The translations under genes were made by a program, and so were the position numbers. From NCBI GenBank assembly GCA_963838805.1, contig CAWISK010000008.1, positions 372,001 to 436,000 of the forward strand: a stretch of DNA of 64,000 nucleotides, read 5' to 3'. The stretch comes from CAVRQM01 sp963838805. GTDB lineage: Bacteria > Pseudomonadota > Alphaproteobacteria > Acetobacterales > Acetobacteraceae. Below, piece by piece: positions 55,147 through 62,898 of this stretch (position 1 is the first letter of the stretch; each line of letters starts with the position of its first letter). A model generated the notes under the pieces. The model searched no databases. It was not told where the DNA came from and was given only the letters and a program-made list of their open reading frames with translations.

Positions 55147-56478
55147 ATGCGTTGCTTCCCGCTTCCCGTAGCGTCCGTCGCCGTCGCCGCGCTTGCCTGC
55201 GCGCTGGTCTGCGCCGCGCCGCGCACCGCCCGAGCGCAGGACAACGCAGGCGCCGCGCCGCCCGTGGCAGCGCCGCCGGCCGATACGGCGTCGATCGTGG
55301 CGGTGGTCAATGGCGACGTGATCAGCCGCGAGGATGTGGAGAGCCGCCGCCGCCTGTTCGCGCTCTCCTCCGGCCTGCCGATCAGCCCGGACGTGCTGGA
55401 CCGGCTGACGCCGCAGATCACCCGCCAGCTGATCGACGAAAAGCTGCGCCTGCAGGAAATCCAGCGGCGGCAGATCGTCGTTTCCGATCAGGACATCGCC
55501 AAGGCGATCGGCGAGGTGGAGAGCCGCAACGGCATGGCCCCTGGCACGCTGCGCAAGCGGCTGGAGGCGAGCGGAGTGGGCATGCGCACGCTGATCGACC
55601 AGATCCGCGTGCAGATCGGCTGGACGCGCGTGCTGCGCGAGGTGCTGGGGCCGCGGGTGCAGGTGACGGACGCCGACATCGCCGAACAGATGGCCATCCT
55701 CAAATCCGAGATCGGCCAGACCGAGTATCAGGTGGGCGAGATCTTCATTCCCGTGGAGACCCCGCAAGCGGCGGCCGAGGCGCAGAAATTCGCCGATCTG
55801 GTGATCCAGCAACTGCATCAGGGCGTGCCGTTCCCGGTGGCCGCAACGCAATTCAGCCAGAGCGAGACCGCACTGACCGGCGGCGATCTGGGCTGGGTGC
55901 AGCCGGACAATCTCGATCCGGCGGTGGTCGCCATCCTGGCACGGATGCCGGTGGGCGCCATCAGCGATCCCATTCGCGTGCCGGGCGGCATCGACATCGT
56001 GACCCTTCGCGGCAAGCGCGACATCGGCCGCGACATGGAAAATATCCTGACCATGCGCCAGGCGTTCGTGCCATTCACGACGCCGCTCAATCCGCAGGCG
56101 CCGACCGATCAGCAGAAGCAGGCGCTCACGCAGGCGCAGCATCTGTCCGCCACCGCCACAAGCTGCGACGAGATCGAGGCCGCGAACAAGCAGTTCGGCA
56201 GCAATCATCCGGCCGATCCCGGCCCGGTGCAGTTGAGCGCCGTGCCGCAGCCGATGCACGGCGTCCTGGAAGCCCTGCAACCCGGCCACGCCAGCAAGCC
56301 GCTCGTCGCCCAGGACGGGATCGCTGTCGTGATGATCTGTTCGAGCGAGACCAAGCCCGCGGGCCTGCCCAGCAAGCAAGAGATGTCGCAGCGCATACTG
56401 AGCGAGCGGATCGAGCTGACCTCGCGCCAGTTGCAGCGCGACCTGCGGCGCCGCGCGATCATCGAGCAGCGCGCCTGA
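55147..56478 (+). CDS. surA: Periplasmic chaperone / peptidyl-prolyl isomerase SurA
   Basis: This 443-residue chaperone escorts outer-membrane proteins, LptD among them. It has a signal peptide (LACALVCAAPRTARAQ), then the SurA N-domain (IVAVVNGDVISREDVESRRR, LTPQITRQLIDEKLRLQEIQ) and one parvulin domain (YQVGEIFIPVETPQAAAEAQ to GGDLGWVQPDNLDPAV). A second parvulin-like region is only weakly present near residues 290-400. The single good isomerase domain is common in alphaproteobacteria. It follows lptD by 54 bases and precedes rsmA by 11. The gene is intact. Confidence 0.93.
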   Translation: MRCFPLPVASVAVAALACALVCAAPRTARAQDNAGAAPPVAAPPADTASIVAVVNGDVISREDVESRRRLFALSSGLPISPDVLDRLTPQITRQLIDEKLRLQEIQRRQIVVSDQDIAKAIGEVESRNGMAPGTLRKRLEASGVGMRTLIDQIRVQIGWTRVLREVLGPRVQVTDADIAEQMAILKSEIGQTEYQVGEIFIPVETPQAAAEAQKFADLVIQQLHQGVPFPVAATQFSQSETALTGGDLGWVQPDNLDPAVVAILARMPVGAISDPIRVPGGIDIVTLRGKRDIGRDMENILTMRQAFVPFTTPLNPQAPTDQQKQALTQAQHLSATATSCDEIEAANKQFGSNHPADPGPVQLSAVPQPMHGVLEALQPGHASKPLVAQDGIAVVMICSSETKPAGLPSKQEMSQRILSERIELTSRQLQRDLRRRAIIEQRA

Positions 56479-56489
56479 TCGCACCCGCC

Positions 56490-57308
56490 ATGCGCCCGGC
56501 GCTGCGCGAGGTCATCGCGCGGCACGGGCTGGATGCCCGCCGGGCGCTCGGCCAGCATTTCCTGCTCGACGCCAATCTGTGCGCCCGGGTGGCGCGGCAG
56601 GCGGGCGATCTGGCCGGGCGGCACGTGGTCGAGATCGGTCCGGGTCCGGGCGGCCTGACGCGCGCCTTGCTGGACAGTCCCGCCGCCAGCATCATCGCCG
56701 TCGAGATCGATGCGCGGGCGGTGGGCGCGATCAGGGAGCTCGCGGACGAGGCCCGTGGCCGGCTGCGCGTGATCGAGGCCGATGCGCTCGGCCTCGATCT
56801 GGTGCCGCTGGTGCCGGCGCCGCGCCAGATCGTCGCCAATCTGCCCTACAATATCGCCTCGCCGCTGCTGATAGGCTGGTTGCGGCAGGCGGCGGCATGG
56901 GAGCGGATGACGCTCATGTTCCAGCAGGAGGTCGCCGAGCGGATCTGCGCCGCGCCGGACACCGCTTCCTATGGGCGGCTGTCGGTGCTGGCGCAGTTCC
57001 TGTGCGCGGCGGATTTCTGTTTCCGCATTCCGCCCGAGGCGTTCGCGCCGCCGCCGAAGGTCTGGTCGGCGGTCGTGACCCTGGTGCCGCGTCCCGTGCA
57101 ACCGCTGCCGACGCTGGTGGCGGCGATGGAGCGTCTGACTGCGGCCGCGTTCGGCCAGCGGCGCAAGATGCTGCGCGGCTCGCTGCGCAGGCTGGGCGGG
57201 TCGTCGCTGCTGGACCGGGCCGGCATCTCGGACGAAAGGCGGGCGGAGACGCTGAGCGTGGCCGAGTTCGCCACCCTCGCCGGCCTGCTGGCGAGCGAGG
57301 CCCTCTGA
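56490..57308 (+). CDS. rsmA: 16S rRNA dimethyladenosine transferase RsmA (KsgA)
   Basis: This 272-residue enzyme dimethylates A1518 and A1519 of 16S rRNA. It has the KsgA opening ALGQHFLLDANLCARVARQA, the SAM site VVEIGPGPGGLTRALL, AVEIDARAVGAI, and the catalytic NLPYNIASPLLIGW. The C-terminal domain starts at FGQRRKMLRGSLRRLGG. ATG 56490 matches the family start. In many proteobacteria pdxA lies between surA and rsmA; here it is absent. The stop shares one base with the tlyA start. Intact. Confidence 0.95.
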   Translation: MRPALREVIARHGLDARRALGQHFLLDANLCARVARQAGDLAGRHVVEIGPGPGGLTRALLDSPAASIIAVEIDARAVGAIRELADEARGRLRVIEADALGLDLVPLVPAPRQIVANLPYNIASPLLIGWLRQAAAWERMTLMFQQEVAERICAAPDTASYGRLSVLAQFLCAADFCFRIPPEAFAPPPKVWSAVVTLVPRPVQPLPTLVAAMERLTAAAFGQRRKMLRGSLRRLGGSSLLDRAGISDERRAETLSVAEFATLAGLLASEAL

Positions 57309-58057
57309 TGGGAACGCCGCGCATCCGCGCAGACCAACGGCTGGTGGAGCTGGGCCTGGCCGAGAGCCGCGCGCGGGCGCAGGCGCTGATCCTGGCGGGC
57401 AAGGTGTTCGCGGGCGAGCTGCGCGTCGAGAAGGCGGGGCAGGAGGTACGGGACGGCGTGCGACTGGAAGTGCGCGGCCAGGATCATCCGTGGGTCTCGC
57501 GCGGCGGCATCAAGCTCGCCCACGCGCTCGATCTGTTCGGCCTCGATCCGGCCGGACGGGTGTGCATGGATGTCGGCGCCTCGACCGGCGGCTTTACCGA
57601 CGTGCTGCTATCGCGGAATGCAACGCGCGTGCATGCGGTCGATGTAGGGCACGGTCAGCTTGCCTGGAGGCTGCGCAACGATCCGCGCGTCGTGGTGCAT
57701 GAACGCTGCAACGCACGCTATCTGACCGCGTCGGTCATCGGCGAGCCGGTCGCGGCGTTGGTGTGCGATGCGAGCTTTATCGGGCTCGCGACCGTGCTGC
57801 CGGCGCCGCTTGCGCTGTGCGAGTACGGCGCCTGGGCGGTGGCGCTCATCAAGCCGCAATTCGAGGCCGGACCCGGTGCAGTGGGCAAGGGCGGCGTGGT
57901 GCGCGACCCGGCGGTGCATCGGCAGGTCTGTGCCAGCGTCATGGATTGGTGGCGCGCGCTGCCGGGCTGGACCGTGCTGGGGCTGGGCGAAAGCCCGATC
58001 ACCGGACCGGAGGGCAACCGCGAGTTCCTGATCGCCGCGCGGCGCGAGGAGTCGTGA
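57308..58057 (+). CDS. tlyA: TlyA-family rRNA 2'-O-methyltransferase / hemolysin-like protein
   Basis: This 249-residue protein has an N-terminal S4 RNA-binding domain (RADQRLVELGLAESRARAQA, then GVRLEVRGQDHPWVSRGGIK) and an FtsJ-like methyltransferase domain (CMDVGASTGGFTDVLL, HAVDVGHGQLAWRLRNDPRV, ALVCDASFIGL, VALIKPQFEAGPGAVGKGG). The catalytic K-D-K-E set of 2'-O-methyltransferases is compatible with K70-type, D, K and E positions in these blocks. TlyA methylates ribosomal cytidines in mycobacteria. The 1-base overlap with rsmA makes a small rRNA-methylation pair. Intact. Confidence 0.92.
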   Translation: MGTPRIRADQRLVELGLAESRARAQALILAGKVFAGELRVEKAGQEVRDGVRLEVRGQDHPWVSRGGIKLAHALDLFGLDPAGRVCMDVGASTGGFTDVLLSRNATRVHAVDVGHGQLAWRLRNDPRVVVHERCNARYLTASVIGEPVAALVCDASFIGLATVLPAPLALCEYGAWAVALIKPQFEAGPGAVGKGGVVRDPAVHRQVCASVMDWWRALPGWTVLGLGESPITGPEGNREFLIAARREES

Positions 58058-58059
58058 CC

Positions 58060-58965
58060 TCAGCTCAGGGTGGCGCGGATCACGCCGAGGCGTGCCAGGG
58101 CGCGGGCGGCATGGTCCAGAAAGGCGCGCAGTCTCGGCGCCATGTGGCGGCCGCCAGGGGTGACGAGGTGGACCGGGAGTGCCGGCGGTTCGCAGTCCGG
58201 CAGCAGGGAAGTGAGCGCGCCCGAGGCGAGATCGTCGGCCACCTGGTACGAAAGCGCCGTGGCGATGCCGAGTCCGGCGCGCGCGGCCACCAGCGCCGCC
58301 TCCACGTCGTTCACCACCAGCCGCGGTGCAAGCCGCACGGTGCGTGTCCGGCCACCCTCGTGAAAGCGCCACTGCACGGGCATGGCCCGGCTGGCCGTGA
58401 AAATCGTGGCGTGGCCAGCGAGTGCCGACGGGCGCTCTGGCGCGCCGTGTGATCCGATGTAGGCGGGGCTTGCCACGAGCATGCGCCGCACCGCGCCGAC
58501 CCGGCGGGCAATGAGCGAGGACTCCGCCAGCGGGCCGATCCGCACCGCCGCGTCCAGCCCCTCCTCGACAAGGTCGAGATTGCGGTCGGCCAGCACCAGT
58601 TCCACCTGCACCTCCGGATGGGCGTCGAGAAAGCTCGCGACCAGCGGCGTCACGTGCCGGCGCCCGAAGTTGACCGGCGCCGTCACGCGGACCAGCCCGC
58701 GCAAGGGCGTCTCGTTCGCGTCGCGCACCGCGTCGGCATAGTTGCCCAGCACGGCGCGGGCCGCCTCCGCGAGCCGCCGCCCTGCCTCGGTCGGGGCCGC
58801 GCGGCGCGTCGTGCGCTCCACCAGCCGCGCGCCCACTCGCTCTTCGAGCGCGGCCAGGATTTGGGTGATGGCGGGAGCGGAGCGGCGCAGCCGGCGCGCG
58901 GCTGCGGCAAGGCTGCCGCCGTCGAGGATGGCGACCAGCACCGCGAGTTCGTCCAGCCGGTCCAT
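58060..58965 (-). CDS. LysR-family transcriptional regulator
   Basis: This 301-residue regulator has the LysR helix-turn-helix (MDRLDELAVLVAILDGGSLA, RRLRRSAPAITQILAALEER) and a periplasmic-binding-like effector domain (LRGLVRVTAPVNFGRRHVTP, VQVELVLADRNLDLVEEGLD). ATG 58965 is preferred over an in-frame ATG at 59028 because the domain begins immediately. It belongs to the branch that often sits beside glutathione S-transferase or oxidoreductase genes. Here it is divergent from a GST remnant and a PNPOx-family gene, which it probably regulates. Intact; it ends three bases from the tlyA stop. Confidence 0.9.
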   Translation of the reverse strand: MDRLDELAVLVAILDGGSLAAAARRLRRSAPAITQILAALEERVGARLVERTTRRAAPTEAGRRLAEAARAVLGNYADAVRDANETPLRGLVRVTAPVNFGRRHVTPLVASFLDAHPEVQVELVLADRNLDLVEEGLDAAVRIGPLAESSLIARRVGAVRRMLVASPAYIGSHGAPERPSALAGHATIFTASRAMPVQWRFHEGGRTRTVRLAPRLVVNDVEAALVAARAGLGIATALSYQVADDLASGALTSLLPDCEPPALPVHLVTPGGRHMAPRLRAFLDHAARALARLGVIRATLS

Positions 58966-59064
58966 TCGGCATTCCGATTTTTGGAAGATTGAGTTGCAGT
59001 CTAGCCGGGTTTGCTGCTCGTGGGGCAAGGATCAGATTGGCCGCAGCAAGTCGTGAGGCCGTCG

Positions 59065-59184
59065 ATGACCGAACCCTCCCTGATCCTGCGCGCCACGAGG
59101 CGGTCCGGGCACGCGCACCGCGTCGAGCTGCTGCTGCACATGCTGGATTTATCCTACGTCTATCGCGAAGCGTTGGCGGCGTAG
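59065..59184 (+). pseudogene. Glutathione S-transferase N-terminal remnant
   Basis: The frame encodes 39 residues ending TAG. RSGHAHRVELLLHMLDLSYV is the first strand-helix unit of a GST thioredoxin fold (usual form SGHSHRVRLLLSLLGLPY). Nothing of the remaining 160-odd residues of a GST is found downstream; the PNPOx-family gene starts 11 bases later. This looks like a GST gene truncated by deletion, with the LysR regulator and downstream gene kept. Confidence 0.6.
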
Positions 59185-59194
59185 GCGCTCGCCC

Positions 59195-60098
59195 ATGCTG
59201 TTCCATGCGGGAGAGAGGGAGGCGCAGGCGCGGGCGGGGGTGGAGGTGCGCCACGCCCCGATCCGCGACTTCATGCCCGAGCAGCATCGGCGATTTCTTC
59301 GCGGGTCTGCCGGTGATTTTCGTGGCGCTCGCGGGCGAGCAGGGGTGGCCGTGGGCGACGGCGCTGGCCGGTCCCGCCGGGTTCGTGACCAGCCCCGATC
59401 CGCGCAGCCTGCGCATCGCGCGCCTGCCTGCCCGGGATGATCCGGCGCTGGCCGGCTTGCGTCCGGGTGCTGCGGTGGGCCTGCTGGGCATCGACCTGGC
59501 GACGCGCCGGCGCAACCGGGCAAACGGCGTCGTCCGCGCGGTCGAGGGCGACGCATTCAGCGTCGAGATACGGCAGAGCTTCGGCAATTGCGCGCAATAC
59601 ATCCAGGCCCGCGAGCCGGAAGACCGGATGATCGCGCCGCCCGGAGCCGCTGAGCGGCTGAATGGTCTTGACGAAGCGGCGCGCACGCTGATTGCCGGCG
59701 CCGATACGTTCTTCGTGGCGTCCGGCAACGCGGCAGAGGGGCTGGACATGTCCCATCGCGGCGGCCGTCCCGGCTTCGTGCGCGTCGATGGCGACGTGCT
59801 GACCATCCCGGACTTCCGCGGCAACCGCTATTTCAACACGCTCGGCAATCTGCTGCTGGACCCTCGGGCGGGGCTCCTGTTCGTGGATTTCGCGACCGGC
59901 GAGCTGCTGCACCTGCAAGGCCGGGCCGAAGTGTTGTGGGCGTGCAGCGAGACCCAGGAGATTGCGGGCGCCGAACGGCTATGGCGCGTGCGGCTCACCG
60001 GCGGGTGGCGCCGTCGCGCCGCCCTGCCGCTGCGCTGGATGTTCCAGACCTATGCGCCCACGACCGAGCGTACCGGAATCTGGCCGCAGCGCCGCTGA
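59195..60098 (+). CDS. Pyridoxamine 5'-phosphate oxidase-family (FMN-binding) protein (frameshifted)
   Basis: This protein of about 301 residues is of the PNPOx-like split-barrel family. It opens MLFHAGEREAQARAGVEVRH, followed by FFAGLPVIFVALAGEQGWPW, LRIARLPARDDPALAGLRPG, the second-barrel block ADTFFVASGNAAEGLDMSHR and GGRPGFVRVDGDVLTIPDF, then NLLLDPRAGLLFVDFATGEL. The first 30 residues are in another frame; at the doublet GG 59289-59290, removing one base gives PEQHRDFFAGLPV. The span is 3n+1. Proteins of this type bind flavin, and some carry a C-terminal ferredoxin reductase, which is absent here. It is probably controlled by the divergent LysR gene. Confidence 0.78.
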
Positions 60099-60190
60099 CA
60101 CGCTCCGGCCAGTGCCGCATCCGCATCTTCGCATAAGGGGCGGATCTGTTATCGTCGGAGCGCGCGTGGCTGAATCGGGAGTTCTGGAAC

Positions 60191-61294
60191 GTGCCGCAAA
60201 GCCTGCGCGCACTGTTGTTGCAACTGATGCTCACCCCCGGCCTCTCCGGCTACGAGGGCCGGGTGCGGAGCCGCATCCGGGCGGCACTGCAGGGGATCGG
60301 CGCGGCCAGGACCGACCGGGCCGGCAATCTGATCCTGACACTCCTGGGCGCCGACCCGTCCGCGCCCAGCGTCATGCTGTTCACCCACATGGATCAGCTC
60401 GGGCTGATCGTGCGGCGGATCGAGGCGGGCGGAATGCTGCGGGTCGAGCGGCTGGGCGGCGTGCCGGAGCGCGCGCTGGCCGGGCAGGCGGTGCTGTGCT
60501 GCGTGGGCGAGGGGCGGGACCGGCTGGGCGTGATCGCCCATAAGAGCCACCACGCGACCCCGCAGGACGAGAAATACCGTGTCGTCCCGGTCGCCGACCT
60601 GTTCATCGACATCGGCGCGCGCGACGCGGCCGAGGTACGCGAAGCCGGCATCGATATCGGCACGCCGGTTGTCTATGCGCCGCGCGCGCTGGAGATCGGC
60701 GAGGATCGCATCGCCGGAACCTCGGTCGATGACCGCGCCGGCTGTGCCGTGCTGGTGGAGGTGGCCCGCGCGCTGGCGGCGGAGCCGCCGCCGGCCACGG
60801 TGCATTGCGTGTTCTCGGTGCAGGAGGAGTTCAATCTGCGCGGCGCGATGATCGCGGCCGAGGCGCTGCGGCCGGACATCGCTATCCAGCTCGATCTGAT
60901 GCTGGCTACGGACACGCCCGATCTGGCGCAGCGCGGCGAATGCGTGCTGGGTGGCGGCCCGGCGATGAGTCTCTACAGCTTTCACGGACGTGGCACGCTG
61001 AACGGCCTGATCGCGCATCCGGCGCTGGTCGATCTGTTCCAGCGCGCCGCTGCGAGATCCGGCATTGCGTTGCAGCGCAGCGCGCAGGTGGGCGTGCTGA
61101 CCGACAATTCCTATGTGCAGCTTGTCGGGCAGGGAGTCGCCTGTCTCGATCTGGGATTCCCGATGCGCTACTCGCATTCGGCCCTGGAGATGTGCGACAT
61201 TGGCGACCTGCATGAGCTGATGCGTCTGCTGATTGCCGGCGTGCGCGCGATCTCCGCCGATTTCTCCCTCGATCGCGACAGGTTCGACGCATGA
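60191..61294 (+). CDS. M42-family metallo-aminopeptidase
   Basis: This 367-residue co-catalytic zinc peptidase of the TET/glutamyl aminopeptidase family has the first ligand in MLFTHMDQLGLIVR, the bridging aspartate in AGTSVDDRAGCAVLVEVA, the catalytic glutamates in FSVQEEFNLRGA and the last histidine in MRYSHSALEMCDIGDL. The inserted PDZ-like dimerisation domain lies between residues about 70 and 170. GTG 60191 is used, with GGGAG upstream. Its stop overlaps the start of a sugar-kinase gene as ATGA. Intact. Members of this family also include M42-like deacylases and endoglucanase-annotated proteins, so the substrate is uncertain. Confidence 0.87.
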   Translation: MPQSLRALLLQLMLTPGLSGYEGRVRSRIRAALQGIGAARTDRAGNLILTLLGADPSAPSVMLFTHMDQLGLIVRRIEAGGMLRVERLGGVPERALAGQAVLCCVGEGRDRLGVIAHKSHHATPQDEKYRVVPVADLFIDIGARDAAEVREAGIDIGTPVVYAPRALEIGEDRIAGTSVDDRAGCAVLVEVARALAAEPPPATVHCVFSVQEEFNLRGAMIAAEALRPDIAIQLDLMLATDTPDLAQRGECVLGGGPAMSLYSFHGRGTLNGLIAHPALVDLFQRAAARSGIALQRSAQVGVLTDNSYVQLVGQGVACLDLGFPMRYSHSALEMCDIGDLHELMRLLIAGVRAISADFSLDRDRFDA

Positions 61295-62790
61295 CGGCGT
61301 TCATCGGCATCGATATCGGCACGTTCGAGTCCAAGGGCGTGCTGGTGCGCGAGGACGGGCAGGTGCTGGCTACCGCCGCGCGCCCGCACAAGATGCTGGT
61401 GCCGCAGCCGGGCTGGGCGGAGCATCGGCCGGACGAGGACTGGTGGGACGATCTGGTGGCGATCAGCCGGCAATTGCTCGCAGAGTCGCGCGTGCCGCCG
61501 GCCGAGATCCGTGCGATCAGCCTCAGCGCCATCGGCCCGTGCATGCTGCCGCTGGACGATCGCGGGCGACCGCTGTGCAACGCCGTGCTGTACGGCGTGG
61601 ACACGCGCGCGGCGGCAGAGATCGAGGAGCTGGGTGCCGCGATGGGCGAGGAGCGGCTGCTGCGCGATTGCGGCAATCTGCTCACGTCGCAATCGGTCGG
61701 GCCGAAGATCCTGTGGCTCCGACGCAACCGGCCGGATCTGTACCAGCGCGCGCGGTGGATCGTGAACAGCACGACTTATCTCGTGCAGCGCCTGACCGGA
61801 GAGGTGATGATCGACCATTACAGCGCCGCCGGCTTCGCGCCGCTCTACGACATTGCCGGGCGATGCTGGAACCCGGAACTGGCCCGAGGGATCATCGAGC
61901 CGGATCGCCTGCCTCGCCTCGTTCCGACCACGGCGATCGTGGGTGGCGTCACCCGCGCGGCAGCGGATGCGACAGGACTTGCGGAGGGCACCGCTGTCGT
62001 CGCCGGCACGATCGACGCGGCGGCCGAAGCGTTCTCGGTCGGCGTGCATGCGCCGGGCGACATGATGCTGATGTACGGTTCGACCATCTTCACCATCCAG
62101 GTCACGGCGGGTCCGGTGCGCGACGGGCGGCTGTGGTACGCGCCCTGGATCATCGACGGGTTGCATGCCTCAGCCGCCGGCCTGTCCACCAGCGGCACGC
62201 TGACGCACTGGTTCCGCGAGCAGTTCGCGCGCGAGCTGTCGACCGCCGAGGCGATGCCGACACTTGCGCGCGATGCGGCGGCAATTCCGCCTGGCGCCGA
62301 TGGTCTGATCGCGTTGCCCTATTTCTCGGGTGAGCGGACGCCGATACATGATCCGCGTGCCAAGGGCGTGTTCTTCGGCCTCAACCTCACGCATACCCGT
62401 GCGCATATGTTCCGCGCCGTGCTCGAGGGCATTGCGTGCGGCGTGCGCCACCTGATGGAGCCGTATGTCGAGGCGGGCGAGGCGCCTCGGCGGTTGGTGG
62501 CGGTGGGTGGCGGCACGCGCAATGCCGTGTGGCTGCAAGCCGTATCCGACGTGACCGGCCGCGCGCAGGAATTGACGGAGCGGACCATCGGCGCGTCATT
62601 CGGCGATGCGATGCTCGCGGCGATCGCGACCGGGACCGCGACGCTTGCGGATGTACGCGCGTGGAATCCGCCGGTCGGGGCGGCACGGCCGGACGAGGCG
62701 CTGCGGCCGTTATACGACCGGCAATTCGCGATCTATCGTGCGCTGTACGATCGCACGAAGGATTTGATGGCGGAGTTGCCGTTGCGATAG
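61291..62790 (+). CDS. FGGY-family carbohydrate kinase
   Basis: This 499-residue two-domain sugar kinase has the ATPase phosphate-1 loop FIGIDIGTFESKGVLVRED, the hinge ISLSAIGPCMLPLDDRGRPL, VIAGTIDAAAEAFSVG-like VVAGTIDAAAEAFSVGVHAP, and the C-terminal LPYFSGERTPIHDPRAKGVF and RRLVAVGGGTRNAVWLQAVS with TIGASFGDAMLAAIA. The closest named group is xylulokinase-like, but the GDMMLMYGSTIFT segment is not diagnostic. ATG 61291 overlaps the M42 stop by four bases. It converges with a Gfo/Idh/MocA oxidoreductase across a palindromic repeat. Intact. Confidence 0.88.
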   Translation: MTAFIGIDIGTFESKGVLVREDGQVLATAARPHKMLVPQPGWAEHRPDEDWWDDLVAISRQLLAESRVPPAEIRAISLSAIGPCMLPLDDRGRPLCNAVLYGVDTRAAAEIEELGAAMGEERLLRDCGNLLTSQSVGPKILWLRRNRPDLYQRARWIVNSTTYLVQRLTGEVMIDHYSAAGFAPLYDIAGRCWNPELARGIIEPDRLPRLVPTTAIVGGVTRAAADATGLAEGTAVVAGTIDAAAEAFSVGVHAPGDMMLMYGSTIFTIQVTAGPVRDGRLWYAPWIIDGLHASAAGLSTSGTLTHWFREQFARELSTAEAMPTLARDAAAIPPGADGLIALPYFSGERTPIHDPRAKGVFFGLNLTHTRAHMFRAVLEGIACGVRHLMEPYVEAGEAPRRLVAVGGGTRNAVWLQAVSDVTGRAQELTERTIGASFGDAMLAAIATGTATLADVRAWNPPVGAARPDEALRPLYDRQFAIYRALYDRTKDLMAELPLR

Positions 62791-62819
62791 TCTCGCTTTG
62801 CGAAACGTGCCGGTGCTGA

Positions 62820-62896
62820 CACCCGCACCCCGGCCCTCCCCGGAGGGAGAGGGAGCAGAAAGCCCTCTCGCTTTGGGAGAGGGTTGGGTGAGGGGT
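62820..62896. repeat. CCCTCTCCC-type palindromic repeat, copy 3
   Basis: The sequence runs from CACCCGCACCCCGGCCC-like to GGGTTGGGTGAGGGG, with the loop AGCAGAA shared with copy 1. It fills the 108-base gap between the convergent FGGY kinase and oxidoreductase genes and could end transcription from both sides. Confidence 0.8.
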
Positions 62897-62898
62897 GC

